Shown: one piece after another, positions 1 to 7,910 of the stretch
Layout: each line of letters begins with the position of its first letter
Position numbering within the stretch: the stretch's first letter is position 1
Assembly: GCA_020061125.1 (NCBI GenBank)
Contig: JAGUYV010000102.1
Location: 1-8,561 of the forward strand
DNA: 8,561 bases
Direction of reading: 5' to 3'
Origin: a bacterium
GTDB taxonomy: Bacteria; UBP15; UBA6099; DSWB01
The notes under the pieces: model-generated
Database searches by the model: none
Seen by the model: only the letters and a program-made list of their open reading frames with translations
What the model was told of the DNA's origin: nothing
Made by a program: the position numbers and the translations under genes

Positions 1-2
1 CC

Positions 3-1067
3 GGGGGCGGCATCGTGTCGGGCGACGCCGCGGCGGGCGCGCATCAGGCCCGGCACTCCATCACCGTGCTTCGCCTGGCCGGCGCGCGCGGGGTCACCTC
101 CGACACCCTGGACGCCAATGAACAAAACGCCTCGGGACCGGGCGTGTATTCTTTTCTCGTGAAAAGCAACAACCAGGACATCCGTCTGTCCGTGAAGATC
201 GATCAGCTCGACACCAACGAGCAGGTTCTCGAAAAAGTCGCGGACGCCATCAACGGCGCGGGCCTGGGGCTGAACGCTGACATCGAGCGCAACAACCTGG
301 CCGGGACCGCGCGCCTGCGCGTGGACGGCTTCGCGCCCGGCGCCATATCGAGCGTGTCGTTGCGAGACGCATCCCGCACCCTGCTCGCGGACATCGGCCT
401 GTCCACAAAACGATTCGCCGAGGGCACAACCGGAGGCATCACCGAGGTGAACGACAACGCCGTGTTCACCATTGACAACGCCACCTTCGTGAGCGGCACG
501 AACCGGGTCGCACTCTACGACGGATCCCTCACATATCCCATAAGAAACACCGAAGACGGCACGCACATGCTGGGCGGATCGAACCGCGGAGGCGGCGGCC
601 TGTACGGCGCGCATCGCGCCACCATCAACCTTGACGCCGCGGGCACGGCCGCACTTCAGATCAACCCGGACACGGACGCCGCGGCGCAGGGCATCGAATC
701 CTTCATGGACAGCACCGGCAAGTTCCTGGATCTGCTGGAAGTGCATACGGCCCATGCATACAGCCAGGCGTCCGGCTTCATCCGCTCCGAACTCGATGCG
801 CGAGCGCGCAGCCTCGAAGACATGGGAATAAAAGAGAGCAACGGCACCTACAAAATCGAGCGCGACACCCTGCTGCGCGACCGTCTCGACAATAACCCCG
901 GCGCGGTGCAAAGCCTGTTCGCCGGTCCGGGCGGGCTGGCGCGGCGCACGGTGTTCGGAACGCTCCAGGCCTCGATTGCGCCCATGGTGAACTTCGCTCC
1001 CGCGGAAACGCTTTCCGATTCATCCCTGGCCCGCATCACCGGAACATTTTTCAACAGCACATTCTGA
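3..1067 (+). CDS. FliD-like flagellar filament cap protein (HAP2 family), 5' end missing
   Basis: The reading frame is open to the left edge. The GTG at 15 is only the first start-like codon in the window, and residues GGIV precede it in frame, so the true start lies outside. Numbering from that GTG, residues 14-26 (HSITVLRLAGARG) match the FliD N-terminal pattern in which an ITV strand is followed by LA. Residues 42-115 have the following Ig-like region, with a DAIN motif at 77-80. Residues 254-308 match the FliD C-terminal domain: SLEDMGI (266-271), a Gly-Thr strand, then DRLDNNPGAVQSLF (289-302). FliD caps the growing flagellar filament outside the cell and helps flagellin fold. The coiled-coil N-terminal segment is not visible. 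The tail after residue 325 does not resemble the usual FliD end, and no fliS follows, so this may be a divergent paralogue. Family assignment is fairly secure; identity as the main cap is not. Confidence 0.7.
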   Translation, partial: GGGIVSGDAAAGAHQARHSITVLRLAGARGVTSDTLDANEQNASGPGVYSFLVKSNNQDIRLSVKIDQLDTNEQVLEKVADAINGAGLGLNADIERNNLAGTARLRVDGFAPGAISSVSLRDASRTLLADIGLSTKRFAEGTTGGITEVNDNAVFTIDNATFVSGTNRVALYDGSLTYPIRNTEDGTHMLGGSNRGGGGLYGAHRATINLDAAGTAALQINPDTDAAAQGIESFMDSTGKFLDLLEVHTAHAYSQASGFIRSELDARARSLEDMGIKESNGTYKIERDTLLRDRLDNNPGAVQSLFAGPGGLARRTVFGTLQASIAPMVNFAPAETLSDSSLARITGTFFNSTF

Positions 1068-1091
1068 ATCGGGCCGGACCCGCGCAGCGCA

Positions 1092-1109
1092 TGCGCAGGG
1101 CCTTGCGCA
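1092..1109. repeat. Small GC-rich inverted repeat in the gap after the FliD-like gene
   Basis: TGCGCA at 1092-1097 is repeated at 1104-1109. Because TGCGCA is its own reverse complement, the two copies can pair as a 6-bp stem with a 6-base loop. An overlapping perfect 10-base palindrome, GCGCATGCGC, sits at 1087-1096. No T-run follows, so it is a poor candidate for an intrinsic terminator. It could slow transcription, form an mRNA hairpin between the two genes, or be chance in GC-rich sequence. Confidence 0.25.
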
Positions 1110-1129
1110 CATCCCGGCATATCTGATCC

Positions 1130-3400
1130 ATGGACCCATCTCCCGAACAGAACCGCGACGATCCCGGCAAACGGTTCGGCCTGGCTTTGTTCTATTTCTT
1201 GACATGCGCGGCTATTGCGGGCGGCGCGACCGCTGTGCGCCTGGCGCTGTGGGACAAGGGCATGAGCGCGAGCGAAGCCCTGGCGTACCAGATAGCAACC
1301 CTGCCCGACGCCGCGGCGGTCGAGGCCCAGGCGCGCACATTCGGGCAGCAGCCTCTGTATTATCTGCTGGCGCACCACTGGATGCGCGTGACGGGCGAGA
1401 GCCTGTTCAACCTGCGGCTGTTTTCCGCACTGTGGGGCGCGGCCTGGCTCATGCTCCTGTATCCCGCTGGCGCGTGGGTTTCCGGCGGACGGCGCACGGG
1501 CGGCTGGCTCGCCATGGCCTTGGCCGCGGTTTCGCCTTTCGCCGCCTACATTTCCCTGCTTGCCGGACCCGACGCCATGCTGGCCGCCCTGGCGCTGGCC
1601 AGCTTCATTGCTTTCCTTGAATTTACACGGAATAAGACGCCCGCGTGGGCCTGGCCCGCATGGGGCGCGGCCACGCTGTTCCTGCTGCTCACGCACCCTC
1701 TGGGCATCGCCGTTCCCTTGTTCCAGGCCGCCGTCATGGCTTTGCTGCGAAAAGACAAAAGCCTGTGGTTCCGCCGCTCGTGGTTCGCGCTCGGGGCAGC
1801 CGTAATTCTTTTTTTCGTGCTTCTGCGGGGTTCCATGCCACCGGATGAGCAGCGGCAGGTGGCGTTCACGCTTCCGGAATCCATGAAGCAGCTTCAGTTG
1901 CTGCTTGCGCTCGCGGGGCTGGGGTTTGTGAACGGAGGCCCGCCCTCCCCGCTCATGACATTCGAGAACTACACGGCGCTGTCGGTGTTTTCGTGCCTGG
2001 CAACGGGCATGGCGTTCGCCTGGGCGCTGCTGCTGCGCCGGAGCGAACCTGAACGAGCGCGCGTACTGATCCTGTTCGCGGCCGTGCCCGCGGGCGTGAT
2101 GTTTTTGGCCAGCGCGTCATTCAAGACCCCGGTCCTGTGGAACAGCTTTGCGTTTTTCAGTTCCGCGGCCTATCTGCTGATTGTGTTTGCGCTTGTGCGC
2201 GGCCGGAGCCGCAGCGCGCGTGCGGCGCTTGCCGCCATTTTGCTTATTGTCAATATCGCCGGCTTTCAGGCGTATGCGCGCGCGCCCCACTTGTCCAGCG
2301 ACTGGCGCGGCGCGTTCGAGCATGCCGCAAAGCATGGCGCGGGAGATGCGCGGCATCCGGAAACACTGTTGAGTCTCGCGCCTCCAGAGCACCGGCCCCT
2401 GACCGCATATTACGCGCAGAGCGAGCCGGGGTTGTCCGTGACTGCCGCGCGCGTGTCGCCCATAGACGGCCGGTTCGAAACCGCGCCCTCGGCGCTCGCC
2501 GCGCAGGCCGCGCATTCCAAAGACTGCTTCTGGATTGTGATTGCAAAGGACACGCTCAAAAAGGAAATGCCGCGCGCGTGGCGCAAACGGTTCTTCAATC
2601 TGCATCACGGGCGCGCATTCCGCAGCGTGTTCACGAATCAGGACCTCTTCGTGGAGCAGCTTTGCGCCAAGGCGTCCACCAAGAGCCTGCGCGCCATGTC
2701 CCTCGAACATTTCACCGCCTTCCTGCTGGCCACGCCGGAAACAGCCAACCCGCTGGATGACCGATACGCGCGCGCCAATTTCTTCTTTGAAAAGGGCTAT
2801 CTGGACATGGCCGAGCGCGAAATGCTCGGCATCAGAAAACAGTACGGGCATCTGCGCGGCATCGGCCTGAACCTGTGCTTCATCTCCCTTGCCAGGGGTC
2901 GGGACGAGAAAGATCCCGGGCGGCTTGAGCAGGCGCTGCCGCTGTGCCGGTCAGCGAAAGAAGACGAACCGCAAAACGCTTATATTGATTCGCTGATCGG
3001 TGAAGTTCTTTTTCATCTCGAACGCTACGCAGAGAGCCGCGCACCGCTCGAAACCGCGATTGGCGACAAAACGCTGTGCAGGGACAATGCCGGCGCGTGC
3101 CTGCGTTCGTCCTATTTCCTGGGCGCGGCCCTGTACCGGCTCGGCGAAAAGGAAGCCGCACTGCCCCACCTCGAAAAAGCCGCAACCGCCACGGACATTG
3201 GCCCCCGCGCATCTTATCTTCTGGGAGTCGCCTATTACGAACTCGGTTATCCCGAAGACGCCATTCCGCATCTCAAACTCGTGATCGGCGCGCAGCCCTT
3301 CGGGGAACACGCGGTGAGGCTTCTGAAACAAATCGAAACCGAGAACCCGGACCTGTTCAAAAAGGAACAAAGAGGCAGATTCCAGATCGAATCTCCATGA
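1130..3400 (+). CDS. GT39/PMT-like membrane glycosyltransferase with C-terminal TPR repeats
   Basis: This 756-residue protein has a short charged cytoplasmic N-terminus, then about 11-12 hydrophobic segments between residues 17 and 380 (for example 17-36, 95-114, 147-164, 216-233, 309-329, 337-356). QQPLYYLLAHHW (73-84) followed by LRLFSALWG (95-103) fits the conserved PPLYY...RL.S loop-and-helix pattern of GT39/ArnT-type GT-C enzymes. DWRGAF (391-396) just after the last helix is also typical of that family. Such enzymes move sugars from lipid carriers on the outer face of the inner membrane. In the first loop the usual acidic pair appears as SE (48-49), so the Asp normally thought catalytic may be missing. 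Residues 617-641, 660-682 and 694-716 form TPR-like helical pairs with G-Y/L-A-P-H-L spacing. ATG 1130 follows an in-frame TGA at 1124; no clear Shine-Dalgarno is visible. Acceptor and sugar are unknown. Confidence 0.72.
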   Translation: MDPSPEQNRDDPGKRFGLALFYFLTCAAIAGGATAVRLALWDKGMSASEALAYQIATLPDAAAVEAQARTFGQQPLYYLLAHHWMRVTGESLFNLRLFSALWGAAWLMLLYPAGAWVSGGRRTGGWLAMALAAVSPFAAYISLLAGPDAMLAALALASFIAFLEFTRNKTPAWAWPAWGAATLFLLLTHPLGIAVPLFQAAVMALLRKDKSLWFRRSWFALGAAVILFFVLLRGSMPPDEQRQVAFTLPESMKQLQLLLALAGLGFVNGGPPSPLMTFENYTALSVFSCLATGMAFAWALLLRRSEPERARVLILFAAVPAGVMFLASASFKTPVLWNSFAFFSSAAYLLIVFALVRGRSRSARAALAAILLIVNIAGFQAYARAPHLSSDWRGAFEHAAKHGAGDARHPETLLSLAPPEHRPLTAYYAQSEPGLSVTAARVSPIDGRFETAPSALAAQAAHSKDCFWIVIAKDTLKKEMPRAWRKRFFNLHHGRAFRSVFTNQDLFVEQLCAKASTKSLRAMSLEHFTAFLLATPETANPLDDRYARANFFFEKGYLDMAEREMLGIRKQYGHLRGIGLNLCFISLARGRDEKDPGRLEQALPLCRSAKEDEPQNAYIDSLIGEVLFHLERYAESRAPLETAIGDKTLCRDNAGACLRSSYFLGAALYRLGEKEAALPHLEKAATATDIGPRASYLLGVAYYELGYPEDAIPHLKLVIGAQPFGEHAVRLLKQIETENPDLFKKEQRGRFQIESP

Positions 3401-3419
3401 AACACATCGGCGTCATGAT

Positions 3420-5426
3420 TCAGTTTATTGGCAGAGTGAAAGAAAAAACGCTTCCCTTGCCGGGTTCGCTTTCGGCCCAGATGCGGCCCCCGTGCAACTC
3501 CACAAGCTCCCTGGAAATGGCCAGCCCCAGGCCCGTGCCCGGATATTCGCGCCCATCGCGCCGGTCCACCTGATAAAACCTGTCGAAAATATGCGAAAGT
3601 TCATGCCTGGGCATGCCGATGCCCGTGTCGGACACGGACACAATCACATGGTTCGCGTCCTGTGGATGGGAGATGCGGATGGTTATGGTTCCGCCTGACG
3701 GGGTGAACTTGATGGCGTTGCCCACGAGGTTGAACAGAATCTGTCCCAAGCGCTCGCTGTCCGCGTTCACGCGCGGCAGGTGCTCGGGCACGCTCATGAG
3801 GATCTGCAGCCTGCTCTGGCGCAGGCGTTCGCTGAACACCTCCTCCACGGTGCGCAGTTCATGCGCCAGATCCACATAGCGGCGGCGCAGTTCGAGGCGG
3901 CCTGCGTCCAGCCGCGACAGGCTCAAGAGGTCCGCAATCAGTTCCTGCAGGTTGCGTCCGCGCCGCAGCACAACTTCGAGAGCTTCGCGCTGATTGTCGC
4001 TGATCTCGCCCAGCGCGCCTTCCAGAAACATGGACACATAGCCAATGATGGTGGTGAGCGGGGTCTTGAGTTCGTGCGACACCGTGGACAGAAATGTGTC
4101 CTTTACCTCGTTGGCTTTCTGGAGCTTGATATTGCTGTCAAGCAACTGCTGGTTCACCTTTTCCAGTTCGCGCGAGTACATTTCCAGGCTGGCGTGCGCG
4201 CTTTTGAGGCGCGTGGAATAATCCTCGACCTGCTGCTTGGACTGGCGCATTTCCCGCATGCTCTGGCTCAAGCGCGCGGCCATGACATTGAACGATTCGG
4301 CGAGCTGCGCGATTTCGTCGTGTCCCGAGGCCTCGATGCGAAAATCCATGTTGCCGCGCCCAATCTGCTCCGCGCCCTTTTGCAAATTTCTGATGGGGCC
4401 GGTGATGCGGCGCGTGATTACAAGCCCCAAGAGCATGGCCAGAAGCAATCCGATGACGGAATAGAAGATTGTATTTTTGAGCATCTGGGAGCGCGCCGAG
4501 GCGATGAATGCGGTGCTGGTCCGCAGCTCGAACACCGCGGCCACGGAACCGTCCAGGGCGCGCAATTTCATATACCCGCCTATTTCGCCGCGGTCGAGGA
4601 AGTTGCGGATACGCCTTTCCGCGGTCTTGCCTCCGGTGAAGAATTCGCGGGGCAGCGTGGGAATCCAGTTCTCGCGCGTGGAATTCACGAGTCCGTCCAC
4701 GGTGTACACGCTGGCCACGCCACCGGTACGCCCGAAAATGTCGCGGAGCACATCGTCTTCGCCATTGAAGTAATATCCAGCGATCACCGCGCCCACGGCG
4801 TCGCTGCGTCCGTCGCCGGGCAATGCGTTCGAGGCGTCCGGCGCGCGGAACACGGGCGCCGCCACTTTGAGCACAAGCCCGGGCGGACCGCCCCCGGGGC
4901 CGGGGAGCGGGTTTTCTATCAGCCCCTCTTCCCAAAGCGCCGTCGCATCCATGAGCGCATATCCCGCGGCGCTGCGCCCCTTGAGCGCTTCCTGCACAAA
5001 GGAATCCGATGACAGGTTGTAGCCGAGAGTCTCGAATTCATTACCGCTGCGAAACAGCACATCCCCGTTTCCGTCCACAATGGTCAGAAAACTGACTTCG
5101 GCGCGGTCCGCGTCGGAGAGCGAATTCTTGCCCACGCCCTTGATCATCTCGGCTTTGGCGGGCGCCTGGATGTCATGCGCCAGAATGCGGCCGAGATACA
5201 TGTTGTGGGATACGGAACGCGCCACGCGCGTGAGGGTGCGTTTCTTGCGGTCCAGCACCAGGGAGCAGACTTCGAGATCCGAGATCATGCGCCGCCGGGC
5301 TTCTTCGTGGATGCGGCCGTACAGGGCGCGCACCTGCAGGATGGTGGGAATGCTGGTTGCGCCGAGAACCACCAGGATGAAGGCCACGACCAGCCTTGTT
5401 CCCAGAGATGTTTGGAATGATTTCAT
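3420..5426 (-). CDS. Membrane sensor histidine kinase (Cache-like sensor, HAMP, HisKA, HATPase_c)
   Basis: This 668-residue protein has a first membrane helix at 11-31 and a periplasmic sensor at about 32-315. The sensor has Cache-like features: TIVDGNGDVLFRSG (115-128) and LVLKVAAPVF followed by VGAVIAGYYF (211-220). A second helix lies at 318-337, HAMP at 338-390 and a coiled coil at about 385-442. In the H-box FLSTVSHELKTPL the phosphorylated His is residue 451. The ATPase domain has an N-box around NLVGNAIKF (566-574), G1 DTGIGMP (600-606), F-box FDRFYQVD (614-621) and G2 GTGLGLA (630-636), so all catalytic boxes are intact. There is no receiver domain, and no response regulator in the window. 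A Pro/Gly-rich stretch (173-182) interrupts the sensor and is probably a loop. It is the last gene of the transporter operon, 33 bases after the aldolase gene, so it may sense the transported compound or the loaded binding protein. Its ligand is not known. Confidence 0.93.
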   Translation of the reverse strand: MKSFQTSLGTRLVVAFILVVLGATSIPTILQVRALYGRIHEEARRRMISDLEVCSLVLDRKKRTLTRVARSVSHNMYLGRILAHDIQAPAKAEMIKGVGKNSLSDADRAEVSFLTIVDGNGDVLFRSGNEFETLGYNLSSDSFVQEALKGRSAAGYALMDATALWEEGLIENPLPGPGGGPPGLVLKVAAPVFRAPDASNALPGDGRSDAVGAVIAGYYFNGEDDVLRDIFGRTGGVASVYTVDGLVNSTRENWIPTLPREFFTGGKTAERRIRNFLDRGEIGGYMKLRALDGSVAAVFELRTSTAFIASARSQMLKNTIFYSVIGLLLAMLLGLVITRRITGPIRNLQKGAEQIGRGNMDFRIEASGHDEIAQLAESFNVMAARLSQSMREMRQSKQQVEDYSTRLKSAHASLEMYSRELEKVNQQLLDSNIKLQKANEVKDTFLSTVSHELKTPLTTIIGYVSMFLEGALGEISDNQREALEVVLRRGRNLQELIADLLSLSRLDAGRLELRRRYVDLAHELRTVEEVFSERLRQSRLQILMSVPEHLPRVNADSERLGQILFNLVGNAIKFTPSGGTITIRISHPQDANHVIVSVSDTGIGMPRHELSHIFDRFYQVDRRDGREYPGTGLGLAISRELVELHGGRIWAESEPGKGSVFSFTLPIN

Positions 5427-5434
5427 GAACCGGT

Positions 5435-5439
5435 TCCTC
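5435..5439 (-). promoter_or_regulatory. Shine-Dalgarno of the histidine kinase gene
   Basis: On the minus strand GAGGA lies 8 bases before the ATG at 5426, inside the 33-base gap after the aldolase stop codon. It supports the chosen start and independent ribosome entry for the kinase. Confidence 0.6.
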
Positions 5440-5459
5440 GGCGCATCCGGCTGATGGAT

Positions 5460-6368
5460 TCAGATCAGGCCCATCTGCTTCATTTCCATGCGGATGGCGG
5501 CGCGCTCCGGCTCGTGGAACCTGTCGAACGCTCCGCTCATCTGGTCCGAACAAATGCCCATCAGAGACAACGCGGTTTTCACGCCCTTCAAGTAACTGCT
5601 CCAGAAGCGGCCGTGCCGGTAGAGGCTGTTCAGATAAATAACCTGTGCCTGAAGCCGGTCCACGGTTTTGAAATCGCGCTTTCTTGCGGCGTTGTACAGA
5701 TTCACAAACAGGTCCGGGGCGATGTTCGCTCCACCGGGGATACCGCCCGCTCCATGGAACAGCACAGCCTCTGCGATGAGCGTTTCCACGCCGATGAATA
5801 CATGGAAATCCGGGCGGTTTTTGAAATGCTGCAGCAGGCCCTGAAGGTAAGTCATGTCCCCGTGGCTGTCCTTGATGCCTGCGACGCGCTCGTTGGCGCT
5901 GATGCGCACCACAATGTCATGGTCGAGATGCGTTTTGGTGAGCGACGGGATGTTGTAAAGTAACAGGGGCAGCCTGGAGTTCGACGCCACCCTGCCATAG
6001 AAATCCACAAGTTCGTCGCCGCCGAGCGGGTAATAAAACGGCGGCAGCACCACCACGGCGTCGCCCCCGATCCGTTCCACCAGTTCGATGTTTTTTATCA
6101 CCTGCAGATATGACGGATCGCTGACTCCGGCGTACACGGGCACGCGGCCGTTCACTTCCTCGACCGCGGTCTCAATCACGGCTTTTTTCATGGCCGGGGT
6201 CAGGGACGGAAATTCGCCCGTGCTGCCAAGCACGAAGACGCCGTGCACGCCTCCGTCCAGCACATGGTTCACCAGCCGGCGCAGCCCGGCGCGGTCCACG
6301 CGGTCCGGCTTGATCAAAGGGGTCACCAGCGGGGGAATGATGCCGTGCATTTTTTTGATTTTCGCCAT
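5460..6368 (-). CDS. DapA/NanA-family class I aldolase or lyase, probably not a true DapA
   Basis: The 302-residue length is normal for this TIM-barrel family. HGIIPPLVTPL (8-18) is the conserved first strand. GSTGE (48-52) is the carboxylate-binding loop. The Tyr of LYNIP (Tyr138) and Lys166 in GIKDSHGD are the catalytic Tyr and the Schiff-base Lys. GGIPGGANIAP (208-218) is the family's late glycine loop. In authentic dihydrodipicolinate synthase YNVP is followed by S/G-R-T, whose Arg holds the dicarboxylate end; here the sequence is YNIPSLT, so that position is Leu143. The first loop reads GST, as in N-acetylneuraminate lyase, rather than GTT. Both points favour a pyruvate-dependent sugar-acid or hydroxy-oxo-acid aldolase/dehydratase over lysine synthesis. 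The gene lies 21 bases after tctA and before the kinase, consistent with catabolism of the transported compound. ATG 6368 has only a weak upstream GGGA. The exact substrate cannot be read from sequence. Confidence 0.9.
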   Translation of the reverse strand: MAKIKKMHGIIPPLVTPLIKPDRVDRAGLRRLVNHVLDGGVHGVFVLGSTGEFPSLTPAMKKAVIETAVEEVNGRVPVYAGVSDPSYLQVIKNIELVERIGGDAVVVLPPFYYPLGGDELVDFYGRVASNSRLPLLLYNIPSLTKTHLDHDIVVRISANERVAGIKDSHGDMTYLQGLLQHFKNRPDFHVFIGVETLIAEAVLFHGAGGIPGGANIAPDLFVNLYNAARKRDFKTVDRLQAQVIYLNSLYRHGRFWSSYLKGVKTALSLMGICSDQMSGAFDRFHEPERAAIRMEMKQMGLI

Positions 6369-6389
6369 TGTCGTGTTTTCCCGGTTTCT

Positions 6390-7907
6390 TTATGTCTGTG
6401 TGCCGTCCTTGGCTTCAAGTTTGCGGGCGCGCTGCTCCTGAATCCACGGGACCAGCACGCTTAACACGGCCAGAACCAGCAGGCCCAGGGCGATGGGCGA
6501 CTTGAACATGGCCGCCGCATTTCCTCCGCTGATGCTCAAAGCGCGGTGCAGGTTGGCTTCGGCGATTGGACCCAGAATCACTCCCAGAATCAATGGGCCG
6601 GGAGGGAACCCGAGCTTTTTCATCGCATATCCGAACACGCCGAACGCGAGCATGATGTACACGGACATCATGGTGCCGGTCATGGCGAACGAACCGACCA
6701 CGCAGAACACCATGACCAGGGGCCAGAGGAAATGCGGCGCGATGGCCACGGTGCGCGAGAACAGGGGCGCGCCCAGAAGCCGCACCGGAAGCACGAGAAT
6801 ATTCGCGGCCATCAGCCCCGCGAAGATTCCCGTGACCAGAATCTGCACCTTGGGGTCGGGGTTGTCAAAAAGTGTCGGCCCCGGCTGCAGGCCAAGGATG
6901 ATCATGGCTCCGAGAAGAATGGCTGTGACCGAGTCGCCGGGGATGCCAAGCGTCATCATGGGAATCATGGCGCCGCCGGTCACGGCGTTGTTCGCGCTTT
7001 CGCTGGCCGCTACGCCCTCTATGGATCCTTTGCCGAATTCTTCCTTGTGCCGGGACGCCTTTTTCGTCTGGTCGTAGGCCACGAACCCGGCGATGTCGCC
7101 GCCCGCACCGGGTATTGCGCCGATGAGCGTGCCGATCACGCTGCTGATGCCGAGCGGTGCGAGGAGCCGTTTCATTTGCTCTCGGGTTGGAAACATTCGC
7201 GTGATCGCCGTTGCGCCTCGCTCCGGGGGACGCAGGGTTTCCACCTGCGAAAGCGCTTCGGTGACCGCGAACACGCCGATCATGAGCGGGATGTACCGCA
7301 GGTCCGATTCCGGCAGGTTCGGGATGCCAAAGGTGAGCCGATCCACATCGAACACCGCGCTTCGGCCCGCGGACGCGAACAGCATGCCCAGCGCGCCCAT
7401 AATCAGGCCCTTTAGAATCGAGCCTTCGCTGACTCCGGCGATGATGCTCAAGCCGAACACGGCGAGGCAGAACATCTCGAACGGGCCGAAACCCAGGGCG
7501 AACCCGGCGATGGGCTGCGCCACGGTGATGAGGATGATCGTGGAGAACACGCCGCCAACCGTGGAGGCGATGGACGATACATTGAGCGCCAAAGCGGCCT
7601 TGCCCTGCTGCGCGAGCGGGAACCCGTCGAATACCGTGGCCGCGGCCGCGGGCGTGCCGGGAGTGCGGATCAGGATCGCGCTGATCGCCCCGCCGTGCAT
7701 GGCGCCCACATACACGCCCAGCAGCACCATCATGCCCGCCAGCGGCGGATGAATTTTGAAGGTGAACGGCACCAGGAGCGCGATGGACATGGTGGCCGTC
7801 AGCCCGGGCAGCGCGCCCGCGAGGATGCCCGCGATCAGGCCGGCCAGCATGTACAACATCACCCGCGCCGTGAACAGCGTTTCAAGCGCTTCGCCAAGAT
7901 GCTCCAC
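6390..7907 (-). CDS. tctA: TctA, large permease subunit of a tripartite tricarboxylate transporter
   Basis: The 505-residue length is normal for TctA. The family's conserved blocks are all present: GILAGALPGLTATM (27-40), GVYVGAMHGGAISAIL (64-79), RTPGTPAAAATVFDG (81-95), GAIPGAGGDIAGF (263-275), and the long block FGKGSIEGVAASESANNAV (291-309) leading to IPMMTLGIPGD (315-325). Alternating hydrophobic segments run through the protein, ending in a charged cytoplasmic tail. TctA is the channel-forming subunit in the inner membrane. It works with TctB and the periplasmic binding protein TctC, driven by an ion gradient, to import carboxylates. The start is a GTG, chosen because GGAGG lies 7 bases upstream and an in-frame TGA at 7911-7913 rules out a longer form. 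Only 3 bases separate it from the preceding stop codon, which suggests translational coupling. The substrate (citrate, other carboxylate, or sugar acid) is not determined. Confidence 0.95.
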   Translation of the reverse strand: MEHLGEALETLFTARVMLYMLAGLIAGILAGALPGLTATMSIALLVPFTFKIHPPLAGMMVLLGVYVGAMHGGAISAILIRTPGTPAAAATVFDGFPLAQQGKAALALNVSSIASTVGGVFSTIILITVAQPIAGFALGFGPFEMFCLAVFGLSIIAGVSEGSILKGLIMGALGMLFASAGRSAVFDVDRLTFGIPNLPESDLRYIPLMIGVFAVTEALSQVETLRPPERGATAITRMFPTREQMKRLLAPLGISSVIGTLIGAIPGAGGDIAGFVAYDQTKKASRHKEEFGKGSIEGVAASESANNAVTGGAMIPMMTLGIPGDSVTAILLGAMIILGLQPGPTLFDNPDPKVQILVTGIFAGLMAANILVLPVRLLGAPLFSRTVAIAPHFLWPLVMVFCVVGSFAMTGTMMSVYIMLAFGVFGYAMKKLGFPPGPLILGVILGPIAEANLHRALSISGGNAAAMFKSPIALGLLVLAVLSVLVPWIQEQRARKLEAKDGTQT

Positions 7908-7910
7908 GCA

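Noticed and set aside
1087-1109. Intrinsic terminator after the FliD-like gene
   Set aside because: The inverted repeat is short and no T-run follows, so it was listed only as a weak repeat.
848-1696. A minus-strand open frame (282 codons) across the FliD-like/glycosyltransferase junction
   Set aside because: It overlaps two supported genes on the other strand, has low-complexity Arg/Gly/Gln composition and no family resemblance.
3397-3573. A possible small gene starting at an ATGA overlap with the glycosyltransferase stop
   Set aside because: The ATG overlap looks like coupling, but almost all of the frame is antisense to the kinase ATPase domain, and the peptide is Pro/Ser/Arg-rich without a motif.
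3780-5012. A long plus-strand open frame (410 codons) opposite the histidine kinase gene
   Set aside because: It lies wholly antisense to a kinase with every conserved box intact. The translation is rich in His, Arg, Ala and Gln with no recognisable domain, as expected for a shadow frame in GC-rich DNA.
5460-6368. Annotation as lysine-biosynthesis dapA
   Set aside because: Family membership is clear, but the substrate-binding Arg is Leu and the operon context is catabolic transport, so the dapA symbol was withheld.
6546-7415. A plus-strand open frame (289 codons) opposite tctA
   Set aside because: It is antisense to highly conserved TctA motifs, and the translation is dominated by His, Arg, Gly and Asp with no hydrophobic core.
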